The position numbers and the translations under genes were made by a program. Under the pieces are notes generated by a model, which worked only from the letters and a program-made list of their open reading frames with translations, made no database searches and was not told where the DNA came from. Of a stretch of DNA of 15,199 nt, positions 8,187 through 15,118 are shown in pieces. Source of the DNA: Verrucomicrobiales bacterium (GTDB lineage Bacteria > Verrucomicrobiota > Verrucomicrobiia > Verrucomicrobiales > DEV007). The stretch's first letter is position 1. Every line of letters begins with the position of its first letter. The stretch covers positions 1 to 15,199 of the forward strand of contig JAKMGR010000058.1 in NCBI GenBank assembly GCA_022424805.1, read 5' to 3'.

Positions 8187-8264
8187 TCTTTTTATTTACG
8201 TGGTTTCCGATAGTTAAGAAAGCTTAAATTTATTTTTATTTCGATTTTTGCGCCTCAAGAATGC

Positions 8265-8295
8265 AAAAAAGGCCCGGGATCACTCCCGGGCCTTT
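8265..8295 (-). terminator. Intrinsic terminator of the DUF1549-DUF1501 operon
   Basis: Perfect 12-bp GC-rich stem, AAAGGCCCGGGA at 8268-8279 and TCCCGGGCCTTT at 8284-8295, with the tetraloop at 8280-8283. On the minus strand the stem runs into six T at 8270-8265. It begins about 45 bp after the DUF1501 stop codon, so it should end transcription of the leftward operon and shield the kinase gene from read-through. Confidence 0.93.
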
Positions 8296-8339
8296 GGCAA
8301 AATCCTTTTGAAAAATCAAAGAATTTGATTCGTGGTCAA

Positions 8340-9662
8340 TCAGGAAAAGAGCTCCATGATTGGCTCGTGTTCGGTGACGATCTCGTCTGTCTTCGGGTCG
8401 CGGGTGTGACCGGCGACGAGGAACGGACGTCCGGATGGAGCGTAAACGACCTTGTTGAGGTCGAGGCCCATCGCGTGAGCGATCGTTGCATTAAACTGAC
8501 CAGCAGTGACAGGGTTTTCCTTCACTGCCATGCCAAGCTTGTCGGATTCACCGTATGCCTGACCACCGCTGATTCCGCCGCCGGCGAACATGGTGGAGAA
8601 AACACGTGGGTGGTGGTCACGACCGCCGTTGGCGTTGATCTTCGGAGTACGACCGAACTCGGTTCCGAGAACGATGAGAGTCTTCTCGAATAGTCCTTCG
8701 GCCTTAAGATCGTCGATCAGGGAAGCAAGAGCTTTGTCGAGTGCACCACCTGTGTTTGGAATCGCGTTCCAAAGGTCGTTGTGCATGTCCCAGCCACCGG
8801 AGACCACCTCTACGAAGCGGATACCGGAACTGACAAGACGCTTCGCAAGCATGGCACCTTTTCCAACGCGGGAGTTACCATACTTCTGCATTTTCTCCTG
8901 GTAGCCGTCTTCTTTCGTCAGATCGAAAGTGTCGAGGTCTTCGCTCTTCATGAGCTTGAGAGTCTCGTCGTAGAACTGCGTGTAAGCCTCGACTTCGTTG
9001 GTCTTGAACTTGCGCTGGAATCCTTCGTCGAAAGTATTCATCAGTTCGAGACGCTTGTCGAAAAGCTTGTCGTCTACGCCAGAGTATGGACGTGAGTTCT
9101 GAACGCCTTTCTCAGGATCACCGATTGGCAGCGGAGCAAGAGCCGGGCCGAAGAATCCGGCACCAGGGTGGTTTCCACCTCCGCCGATCACGACAGAATC
9201 AGGAAGCGTCTCGTGCTTCTTGCCAAGCATCGTCTGCGCCCAAGGACCCATCGAAGGGTGGACGATGGTCGCGCGCGGCTGATAGCTCGTGTGCATCCAG
9301 TAGGAACCACCGCGGTGGTCACCTGTCTTCTGAGTCATAGAGCGAACCACAGCGATGTCGCTGAAGCGCTTGGCCAACTCAGGCATGAACTCGGCGAGTT
9401 CTACACCGGGAACACCGGTTTTGATACCCTTCGTGCTTCCGCCGGTCTCAGTGCCAGGCTTCGGATCGAAGGTATCCATGTGAGTCATTCCACCGGACAT
9501 GTAGAAGAAAATCACATGTTCGGCTTTGCCACCTCCGGCAGCTTTGACTGCCTGGAGTCCGTCGGCCATTGGCACGATGCTGACTCCGAGCGCGGTTTTG
9601 GCGGTGCGAGCCATAAACTCACGGCGCCCCAGTTGGTCGAGTTGATTCAGTTGGTCTTTCAT
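8340..9662 (-). CDS. DUF1501 protein (alkaline-phosphatase-like fold), probably exported
   Basis: Protein of 440 residues in the DUF1501 family, distantly related to the alkaline phosphatase/sulfatase superfamily; no enzymatic activity is established for it here. Conserved features are MSGGMTHMDTFDPKPG (55-70, probable metal-site His and Asp), GGWDMHNDLW (289-298) and GTEFGRTPKINANGGRDHHP (333-352). The N-terminus has twin arginines (GRREFM, 12-17) followed by a modest hydrophobic stretch, typical of this family and suggestive of Tat export. The ATG at 9662 has no Shine-Dalgarno sequence. The gene follows the DUF1549/DUF1553 gene after 46 bp, the usual pairing in planctomycetes and verrucomicrobia, and ends in a strong terminator. 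Codon use favours TTC, GAC, AAC and AAG, unlike the neighbouring kinase and tatD genes, which suggests high expression. Confidence 0.92.
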   Translation of the reverse strand: MKDQLNQLDQLGRREFMARTAKTALGVSIVPMADGLQAVKAAGGGKAEHVIFFYMSGGMTHMDTFDPKPGTETGGSTKGIKTGVPGVELAEFMPELAKRFSDIAVVRSMTQKTGDHRGGSYWMHTSYQPRATIVHPSMGPWAQTMLGKKHETLPDSVVIGGGGNHPGAGFFGPALAPLPIGDPEKGVQNSRPYSGVDDKLFDKRLELMNTFDEGFQRKFKTNEVEAYTQFYDETLKLMKSEDLDTFDLTKEDGYQEKMQKYGNSRVGKGAMLAKRLVSSGIRFVEVVSGGWDMHNDLWNAIPNTGGALDKALASLIDDLKAEGLFEKTLIVLGTEFGRTPKINANGGRDHHPRVFSTMFAGGGISGGQAYGESDKLGMAVKENPVTAGQFNATIAHAMGLDLNKVVYAPSGRPFLVAGHTRDPKTDEIVTEHEPIMELFS

Positions 9663-9708
9663 TAGGTTAGGTCGGGTAAAGATTAGGTATTAGTTTGTTA
9701 GATTCGTA

Positions 9709-11925
9709 TTACTGCACGAAGAGGAACTCGCGCGTGTTGACGAGGGCCCAGATCACGTTTCCGATCGCTTTGGCCTCGGCTTCCAGTTTGGCTTTGTCGC
9801 TGTCTCCGCGGTCCGTTTTGGCACGCATGCCGGACTGGGCAACCGTCTTCTCTTCAGAAGTCGGGTAGCGAGAAAGCACGCTGAGGAAAATCTTGTCGAT
9901 GTTGTCGCGCTTCGATCCAGAACCCTGTGCAATCTCTTTGATGAGATAAGCATCAGGACTCGTCAGCACCTTATTGGTGATGGTTCCGTTCAGCAGAGCC
10001 ATAACCTGCGGAGAAGACCCTCCAGTGAACTGGTTTTCGATGAGCTGCTTATCGGACTGTCCGAACATTCGGAGGAAATGACCTGCAGGCATGGGCTGAC
10101 GAAGCTCAGAAGCGCGGAACATCTGGACACCGTCCACATAGTCATCGCGCGAAACGTAGGTTCCGTCATACTTGGTGAGCTGGCCAATTTTGCCCCAATC
10201 AGCTTTGTAGGCCATGATCGCATCAGCGGAGTTGAGGTCCGTAGTATCCGTGTTCATCCACTGCTTGTACTGCTCAGCTCCCGTGCGAGTGATCGCCTCG
10301 GGGTCAGCGGTAGTCAGAGCAACAAGGCTGTCCCAGATCTGCTCCGCAGTCATGCGGCGAAGGATCGGACCAGGAAAGTGATAAGTTCCCTTGTCGATCT
10401 GCGTGAGCGATGGAGACATCGTCTCAGACTCGCGCTGGTAAGTCTGCGTATTGTAGACTACGCGGAAGAAATCCTTCGTGCTGTAATTGAGGTCCTTGAA
10501 CATTTCCTCGAGAAAGGTGAGCAACTCGTAGTTCTGCGCCTGCCCGTCTAGGTGACCGGGAATGTTGTAAACTGGTTCGATCTGAGCGAGGCCAAAAGCC
10601 ATCTTCCAGAAGCGATTCACAGCGTTAATTGTGAAACGTGGGTTTTCAGGAGAGACAACCCAGTCAGCAAAGGCATGGCGAGGAGAGTCGTATTTTGAAA
10701 CATCCATCTTGTCGCCGAAGTAGGTGGCAGGCTCGACCTTCATGTTCGGCTCACCATCGTCATACTTGTAGTCGTGGGGGAGCTGAACTGCGTTGGAACC
10801 GTCGTCGTGAAGAACGATGCTCTTTGTTCCGAGCCACTGGCGGAGGTTGCGGTCCTCGGTCTCACGCTCGCGAAGCTTGCCAGCGTCTTTGAGGATTTTG
10901 CTCATGCGAGCAACTTCTTCCTTCGTGTTGTTGTCGCCCATCATCATCATGGAGTTACCGCCGCGAGAACGCATTTCGGTTTCTCCCATGAAGGCAGCCA
11001 TCTTGTAGAAGTCCATCTGGTAGACTTCCTCGAAGGGGTGGTCGTGGCACTGCGCACACGTAATCTCCGTTCCCATGAAGACGGTGAAAGTGTTCGACAG
11101 GTTGCAAAGGCGCATTCCTGAGTCAGCGAGAAGGTAACCTGCAGCAGGCTCTTCCCAGATCTGACCGGTCGCAGAGAGGAGCTCCTTGACCATCTCGTTG
11201 TATGGCTTGTCCTCACGAATCGATGCCTTGATGAACTCAATGTACGGATCAGCCTTGAGGTCGCCGTTACCCATCATCGTAACACCATCACGAATTCGAA
11301 AGAGATCGGAGTAGTAGTTATACATCCGCATTGCGAATGCTGGAGAATCAAGAAGCTCATCGATCAACTCGGCACGCTTCGCAGCTGAACGGCTGGTAAG
11401 AAATTTCTCGGCCTCTACAAAAGTCGGAATGCGGCCAGCAATGTCGAGATAGATGCGACGAAGGAACTGGTTGTCGTTCGTCATGTTGTTCGGTTTGCAC
11501 ATCTCCATCTCGCGCTCGATATCCTCTTTGCGCTTTGCCTTCTCAGCATTAGTGAGGCTTTTCTTTTCAGGAAGTTCCGCGAGTTCGTCGCGAAGCTTGT
11601 AGAAACTCTCGGCCTGCTTGTTCTTCACAAGAGTGTCAATTTCTGCGGCAAGCGCTCTTGGATCGGTAGGGAGGTTTCCTTTCACAAAGAGCCGATCCTC
11701 TTCGCTCAATTTCGAGACCGGATAATTAATCACGCTGCCATTTTCAAGCTTCAGCTTTACGGCAGCATTAGCACCGGCACCTACAGTACCGGCAAATTCC
11801 GCTGTTAGAGTCCGTCCGTCTGAAGAGGTCCAGGTTCTCATCTCAGCGCGAACAGCGGTAGAGAAAAGAACAAAAACGCTCAGCACAGCGGCGATTCGCA
11901 GTGGGGATGTTTGTTGTTTTTTCAT
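9709..11925 (-). CDS. SHD1-DUF1549-DUF1553 exported protein
   Basis: Protein of 738 residues with a Sec-type signal peptide: KK at the N-terminus, hydrophobic IAAVLSVFVLFSTAV, and likely cleavage after AVRA near residue 27. Then come an SHD1-like domain (about 29-82, RTWTSSDGRTLTAEF to VSKLSEEDRLFV), a charged helical linker (90-145), DUF1549/PSCyt2 (about 153-350, FLRRIYLDIAGRIPTFVEAE) and DUF1553/PSD1 (about 418-735, FADWVVSPENPRFTINAVNR). DUF1549 carries ITCAQCHDHPFE with C290, C293 and H294, a CxxCH site that could bind c-type heme. The family's function is unknown. I chose ATG at 11925 because it gives a proper signal peptide; an earlier in-frame start at 11985 would precede it with 20 unrelated residues. 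No Shine-Dalgarno sequence. Codon use is strongly skewed to C-ending codons (nearly all Asn AAC and Asp GAC in residues 305-396). Confidence 0.93.
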   Translation of the reverse strand: MKKQQTSPLRIAAVLSVFVLFSTAVRAEMRTWTSSDGRTLTAEFAGTVGAGANAAVKLKLENGSVINYPVSKLSEEDRLFVKGNLPTDPRALAAEIDTLVKNKQAESFYKLRDELAELPEKKSLTNAEKAKRKEDIEREMEMCKPNNMTNDNQFLRRIYLDIAGRIPTFVEAEKFLTSRSAAKRAELIDELLDSPAFAMRMYNYYSDLFRIRDGVTMMGNGDLKADPYIEFIKASIREDKPYNEMVKELLSATGQIWEEPAAGYLLADSGMRLCNLSNTFTVFMGTEITCAQCHDHPFEEVYQMDFYKMAAFMGETEMRSRGGNSMMMMGDNNTKEEVARMSKILKDAGKLRERETEDRNLRQWLGTKSIVLHDDGSNAVQLPHDYKYDDGEPNMKVEPATYFGDKMDVSKYDSPRHAFADWVVSPENPRFTINAVNRFWKMAFGLAQIEPVYNIPGHLDGQAQNYELLTFLEEMFKDLNYSTKDFFRVVYNTQTYQRESETMSPSLTQIDKGTYHFPGPILRRMTAEQIWDSLVALTTADPEAITRTGAEQYKQWMNTDTTDLNSADAIMAYKADWGKIGQLTKYDGTYVSRDDYVDGVQMFRASELRQPMPAGHFLRMFGQSDKQLIENQFTGGSSPQVMALLNGTITNKVLTSPDAYLIKEIAQGSGSKRDNIDKIFLSVLSRYPTSEEKTVAQSGMRAKTDRGDSDKAKLEAEAKAIGNVIWALVNTREFLFVQ

Positions 11926-11964
11926 GGTTGATTTGTGTAAAAAATAGACGCGATCTCCGAGATG

Positions 11965-11994
11965 GTATAACGCGCGCAGAATCATGTGTTACAA
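11965..11994 (-). promoter_or_regulatory. Candidate promoter of the DUF1549-DUF1501 operon
   Basis: On the minus strand TTGTAA (11994-11989) and TTATAC (11970-11965) are separated by 18 bp. Transcription would start near 11958, giving a 5' leader of about 33 nt before the ATG at 11925. The box sequences and spacing resemble the candidate promoter in front of sigma factor 2. Recognised by eye only. Confidence 0.45.
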
Positions 11995-12034
11995 GAATAG
12001 GTTATGTTTTATGGAAATTATATTGCTATTTTTA

Positions 12035-13630
12035 TCAATTTTCGCTCAGCCCCTGAATCGCAATGGTGGGAACGGCTTCGCGAAAAACGTTAACTTCATC
12101 AATGGAGCCACTGAGGCCATTTTCACCGGCATCTCCAATTCGAAGAATCTCCGCGCGGTTGGATGGGATACTGGACGGCTCAAATCCTGTGAAAGATTCG
12201 AGAACCCCATCGACAAAAAGGTGGAGGTGAGAGGAAATACCTGCCTTGTTTCCACCAATGAAGCGACCCGCAACGTGGTGCCAGTTTCCGTCCGCAATAT
12301 CCGTAGTCCCGACAATCTGGCCATCGCCAGCGGCAACTCGAACCGCTCCACGTGCTCCGCCTTCTCCGGAAAGATTGCAAAGGAAACTCCAGCCACTTTC
12401 TTCGGTGCCATAGCGGAGCAGCACTTGATCGGCCTCGTTTCCAAGTTCAGGCGGGATACGCACCCAGAATGAAATCGTGAAAGGGTCATCCAGTTGAAAA
12501 TCATGAGACAGGGCAACTTCCATGAAGGTCTGCGGCTGAAAAACAAGGCCTGAGCCCGACTTCCCGATGGAACGGCGCGGGGAATTTCCCAACTCACCGG
12601 CAGCGACCAGGGGAATGTCGTATTGCCGATCACTGCCTGTGTCTTCAATCATAGCGCCAACAGATTCATCAAAAGTGTAGCGAAGCGCCGGCACGGGGAT
12701 TGGCATTCTTCCCACCGTCATCACAAAATCTTCTCCGGCATAGGGCACCGGTTCCAATTGGTTACGCGTTCTCGAATCCGCAACTAGGGCGAGCCCTTCC
12801 TCAACAAGAACGGTTTCCAGATTCCCACTCGTCCGGCTCGCCTCGACGGAACCCTGCATGACGTGAAGCTCCGAATCACCATTCGGCAGAACCTCTACTC
12901 CAAAACGTGTCCCAATATCAACGGCATTGAGGCGTGGAGTATTTACGGTGAATCCGGATGCTGGGGGCGGAACCTCAGCAGTGAGTCGACCTGACTGGAG
13001 AAAAACGCGATTACTCGACTCGATGCTCAGCGAGGCGGGACCTTCAATCATCGCCGACGCGCCGGAATTGAAAACGATCCTAGCCTGACCCGATTCAATT
13101 TCGAGCAGGCCGTTTTTCAACCATCCATCCTCTCGGATATTCGATTCCGTCGCCCGTGACCACTGCAGGTTCGTGCTCTGCTCCAGACGAGCCACGAAAA
13201 CCGGACCCGATGCGGGATAGTGGGATACCGTCGACGGAGTGTAGCCGTCGCTGAAGATAATCCCCTGCAGCACAAACATCAGCGCGATCGTAGCTGCTGC
13301 AGAAATAAAGCCTGCCTTAACCAAATCCGGCCAGCGCAGTGGAACAACGCCCTCGCGCTCTTCGACAATCTCGGTGAGGACTGATTTGGCAAAACCATGG
13401 TAACCATCCGCTCCTTCTGAGCGAAGACGAGCCATAACAGACTTTTCGAAGGATTCCTCGTCCATCATCTCTCCTTCGCCGAGCAGACCATTCAAAGCAG
13501 AGTCCATCTGGACCTGGGTGTAAAAGCTGCAACGAAGAACCGCATCATTGCGCAGAGCATGCTCGACCTGTTCCCGACCGCGCTGGTCGAGTTCATCAGC
13601 AAGATAAGCTTCAATGTGAACGGAATCCAT
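12035..13630 (-). CDS. FecR-LamG membrane protein, putative anti-sigma factor (cassette 2)
   Basis: Protein of 531 residues with the same plan as cassette 1. The N-terminal 100 residues are charged and helical (HIEAYLADELDQRGREQVEH), as in cytosolic anti-sigma regions. One membrane helix lies at about 105-126 (AGFISAAATIALMFVLQGII). A FecR domain follows at about 165-285, with FLQSGRLTAEVPPPASGFTV and the core AVDIGTRFGVEV. A LamG domain occupies about 315-525, with ALRYTFDES at its start, FTISFWVRIPPE in the middle and LSGSIDEVNVFREAV near the end. It probably senses an external ligand and restrains the sigma factor encoded 15 bp upstream. The ATG at 13630 has no Shine-Dalgarno sequence. A 109-bp gap with a promoter candidate separates it from the DUF1549 gene. 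Confidence 0.86.
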   Translation of the reverse strand: MDSVHIEAYLADELDQRGREQVEHALRNDAVLRCSFYTQVQMDSALNGLLGEGEMMDEESFEKSVMARLRSEGADGYHGFAKSVLTEIVEEREGVVPLRWPDLVKAGFISAAATIALMFVLQGIIFSDGYTPSTVSHYPASGPVFVARLEQSTNLQWSRATESNIREDGWLKNGLLEIESGQARIVFNSGASAMIEGPASLSIESSNRVFLQSGRLTAEVPPPASGFTVNTPRLNAVDIGTRFGVEVLPNGDSELHVMQGSVEASRTSGNLETVLVEEGLALVADSRTRNQLEPVPYAGEDFVMTVGRMPIPVPALRYTFDESVGAMIEDTGSDRQYDIPLVAAGELGNSPRRSIGKSGSGLVFQPQTFMEVALSHDFQLDDPFTISFWVRIPPELGNEADQVLLRYGTEESGWSFLCNLSGEGGARGAVRVAAGDGQIVGTTDIADGNWHHVAGRFIGGNKAGISSHLHLFVDGVLESFTGFEPSSIPSNRAEILRIGDAGENGLSGSIDEVNVFREAVPTIAIQGLSEN

Positions 13631-13645
13631 TTTTACAAAAGGGGC

Positions 13646-14215
13646 CTAGAAATAGTCGGGCGGCGCCTCCATCCGCGATTCAATACACTTTCGTAAAGCG
13701 GTGCGCACTCGACAGAGCGTCGTTCGCACCCAGGCTTCGCTTTGCTGAAACGCATCCGCCATCTCGCGGGACGATTCTGAAAATTTGTATTTGTGCTTCA
13801 ACAACCTGCGCTGCTGATCCGGGAGTTTCCGCAAACACTCCTCCAAATGAATGATCACCGGAGAATCGGGAGCGACATCGGACTTTCGCGATTGCTCCAG
13901 CAGAAAATGCTCCATGAACTTTTCCCGATTGTTCGAGAGACGCTTGTAACGAAGCGTTTCTTTCCGGACGAGATTAAAAGCAATCGCGCGCAGCCATTTG
14001 CCAAAATCCGTTCCCGCCTCGAAATCGTGAATATTGCGATGAGCGAAAACAAAAGCTTCGTGGGCGATTTCGTCGATCAGGTGAGGAATCGGCAGCTTCA
14101 TTGCAACAAACGCACGAAGCCGGGAGCCGCGCAGATGCAACAACTCCTCGAAAGCAGACAAGTCACCATCCTGCACCCGCAGGACAAACTCTGTTTCTGT
14201 TTCTTTATCACTCAC
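13646..14215 (-). CDS. ECF RNA polymerase sigma factor 2 (Rhodopirellula/Verrucomicrobium type)
   Basis: Sigma-70 family protein of 189 residues. Region 2 is at about 18-95 (HLIDEIAHEAFVFAHRNIHD, then DFGKWLRAIAFNLVRKETLR). Region 4 is at about 124-180 (LEECLRKLPDQQRRLLKHKY, then a helix-turn-helix in FQQSEAWVRTTLCRVRTALR, ending KCIES). It belongs to the same group as sigma factor 1 but is clearly diverged. The start is GTG at 14215; there is no in-frame ATG before residue 39, which is inside region 2. The proposed promoter's -10 box ends only 7 bp upstream, so the mRNA may be leaderless. It probably directs transcription of its own cassette and of the DUF1549-DUF1501 genes downstream; this is inference from gene order and promoter similarity. 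Confidence 0.9.
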   Translation of the reverse strand: MSDKETETEFVLRVQDGDLSAFEELLHLRGSRLRAFVAMKLPIPHLIDEIAHEAFVFAHRNIHDFEAGTDFGKWLRAIAFNLVRKETLRYKRLSNNREKFMEHFLLEQSRKSDVAPDSPVIIHLEECLRKLPDQQRRLLKHKYKFSESSREMADAFQQSEAWVRTTLCRVRTALRKCIESRMEAPPDYF

Positions 14216-14222
14216 CGGATGA

Positions 14223-14252
14223 ATATAACGGCATTCGCCTCGAACGTGACAA
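14223..14252 (-). promoter_or_regulatory. Candidate promoter of the sigma factor 2 cassette
   Basis: On the minus strand TTGTCA (14252-14247) and TTATAT (14228-14223) are 18 bp apart, immediately before the GTG start at 14215. Together with the candidate at 11965-11994 it gives a shared pattern TTGT(A/C)A-N18-TTATA(C/T), with CG before the -10 box in both. Recognised by eye only. Confidence 0.42.
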
Positions 14253-14275
14253 AGAATTTACACCCTCCTGATTCC

Positions 14276-14303
14276 ATGGACTAAGCCAGTCAGGGCCGTC
14301 CAT
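14276..14303 (-). repeat. Imperfect hairpin after the DUF2233 gene
   Basis: Outer arms ATGGAC (14276-14281) and GTCCAT (14298-14303), with an inner GCC/GGC pairing around AGTCAG. It starts 7 nt after the DUF2233 stop codon in the direction of transcription. No T-run follows, so it is at best a weak or factor-dependent terminator, or an mRNA 3'-end structure. Confidence 0.35.
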
Positions 14304-14310
14304 AAACTCT

Positions 14311-15105
14311 TTATCGAACCACAATCCCTATAAAGTTCCGCACCGTTTTAAACGGCTCAACGTGGATAGGTTCGACATGCTCTCCTCGATCAAGAAACAA
14401 CCCGCTCGATGTTCCGCCGTCCAGATTAAGAGCACGGTGGACGGTTCGCTTTGGAGAAATCTCTTTCTGCGCGAGAACCTGCCCCAGTTCAGCGAGCGTG
14501 AATGGATCGCTCAGGCCGAGCGCGAACCATTTTCCGCCATCGTGCAGGACAAAAGTCCTTCGGCGGGAGTTTTCCGGAGAAAGCCCCTTCACCGTTGCGC
14601 CCTGATCAACGAGAAACGGCCCAGCCTGAATCAAATCGGTGGGCTTGTATTTTGGACCATACTCAGCACGCCGCAGGAGGTGGGGATTGCGATTCCCACT
14701 GGAAAGAATTACCCCACTCAGCAATCCGCCTTGCCCAAACCGCCCGACGGATCGTCCGCCAGTGACCATAAGGCCCGACGGCGCATGGCTTTTTAGAAAG
14801 AACCCGCCATTTACTCCCGCGAGGCATTTACTTTTCTGCATTGCGGCGGCGAGCGTCGGATAGTTTGGCTGATCGATCGGACCATTATCGACAACGCAGA
14901 AGGTGTGCTTGTTAGCATGAAACCAAATCAGGTCGATGCGCTTCGAAGCGAAAAATCCCGTGCCGCCCGCCTTTGATACGAGCTTCTTTTCGTGAATCAG
15001 TGGCGTTTCAAGACCCTGCGCCGGACTATCGTCAACGATTTTCCATTGAGCTACCGCCGCGCCGGGAAGAAAAAGAAGTACAGCCGCGGCAAGGAATTGA
15101 TTCAT
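14311..15105 (-). CDS. Secreted phosphodiester glycosidase-like protein (DUF2233/NAGPA family)
   Basis: Protein of 264 residues with a signal peptide (MNQFLAAAVLLFLPGAAVAQ, likely cleaved after AVA near 19). The mature part matches the NAGPA/DUF2233 family, whose best-known member removes GlcNAc from mannose 6-phosphodiesters; bacterial members are thought to act on cell-wall or exopolysaccharide phosphodiesters. Family marks are LAGVNGGFF (95-103), QAGPFLVDQG (160-169), RRRTFVLHDGGKW (181-193) and ALNLDGGTSSGLFL (225-238), followed by RNFIGIVV near the C-terminus. I chose ATG at 15105 because it gives the signal peptide; an in-frame TTG at 15141 adds 12 charged residues. No Shine-Dalgarno sequence is visible. 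The substrate is unknown. It is 95 bp upstream of sigma factor 2 on the same strand, with a separate promoter candidate between them. Confidence 0.88.
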   Translation of the reverse strand: MNQFLAAAVLLFLPGAAVAQWKIVDDSPAQGLETPLIHEKKLVSKAGGTGFFASKRIDLIWFHANKHTFCVVDNGPIDQPNYPTLAAAMQKSKCLAGVNGGFFLKSHAPSGLMVTGGRSVGRFGQGGLLSGVILSSGNRNPHLLRRAEYGPKYKPTDLIQAGPFLVDQGATVKGLSPENSRRRTFVLHDGGKWFALGLSDPFTLAELGQVLAQKEISPKRTVHRALNLDGGTSSGLFLDRGEHVEPIHVEPFKTVRNFIGIVVR

Positions 15106-15118
15106 GAAACGGGGGAAT

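Noticed and set aside
8152..8200. Intrinsic terminator on the plus strand formed by hairpin A and the following T-rich stretch
   Set aside because: No plus-strand gene ends upstream; the nearest one stops at 6399. The stem is short with a 19-nt loop, so I list it as a repeat only.
10939..10950. ATG trinucleotide repeat as a phase-variation tract
   Set aside because: A change in copy number keeps the reading frame, so it would not switch the gene off; four copies is also short.
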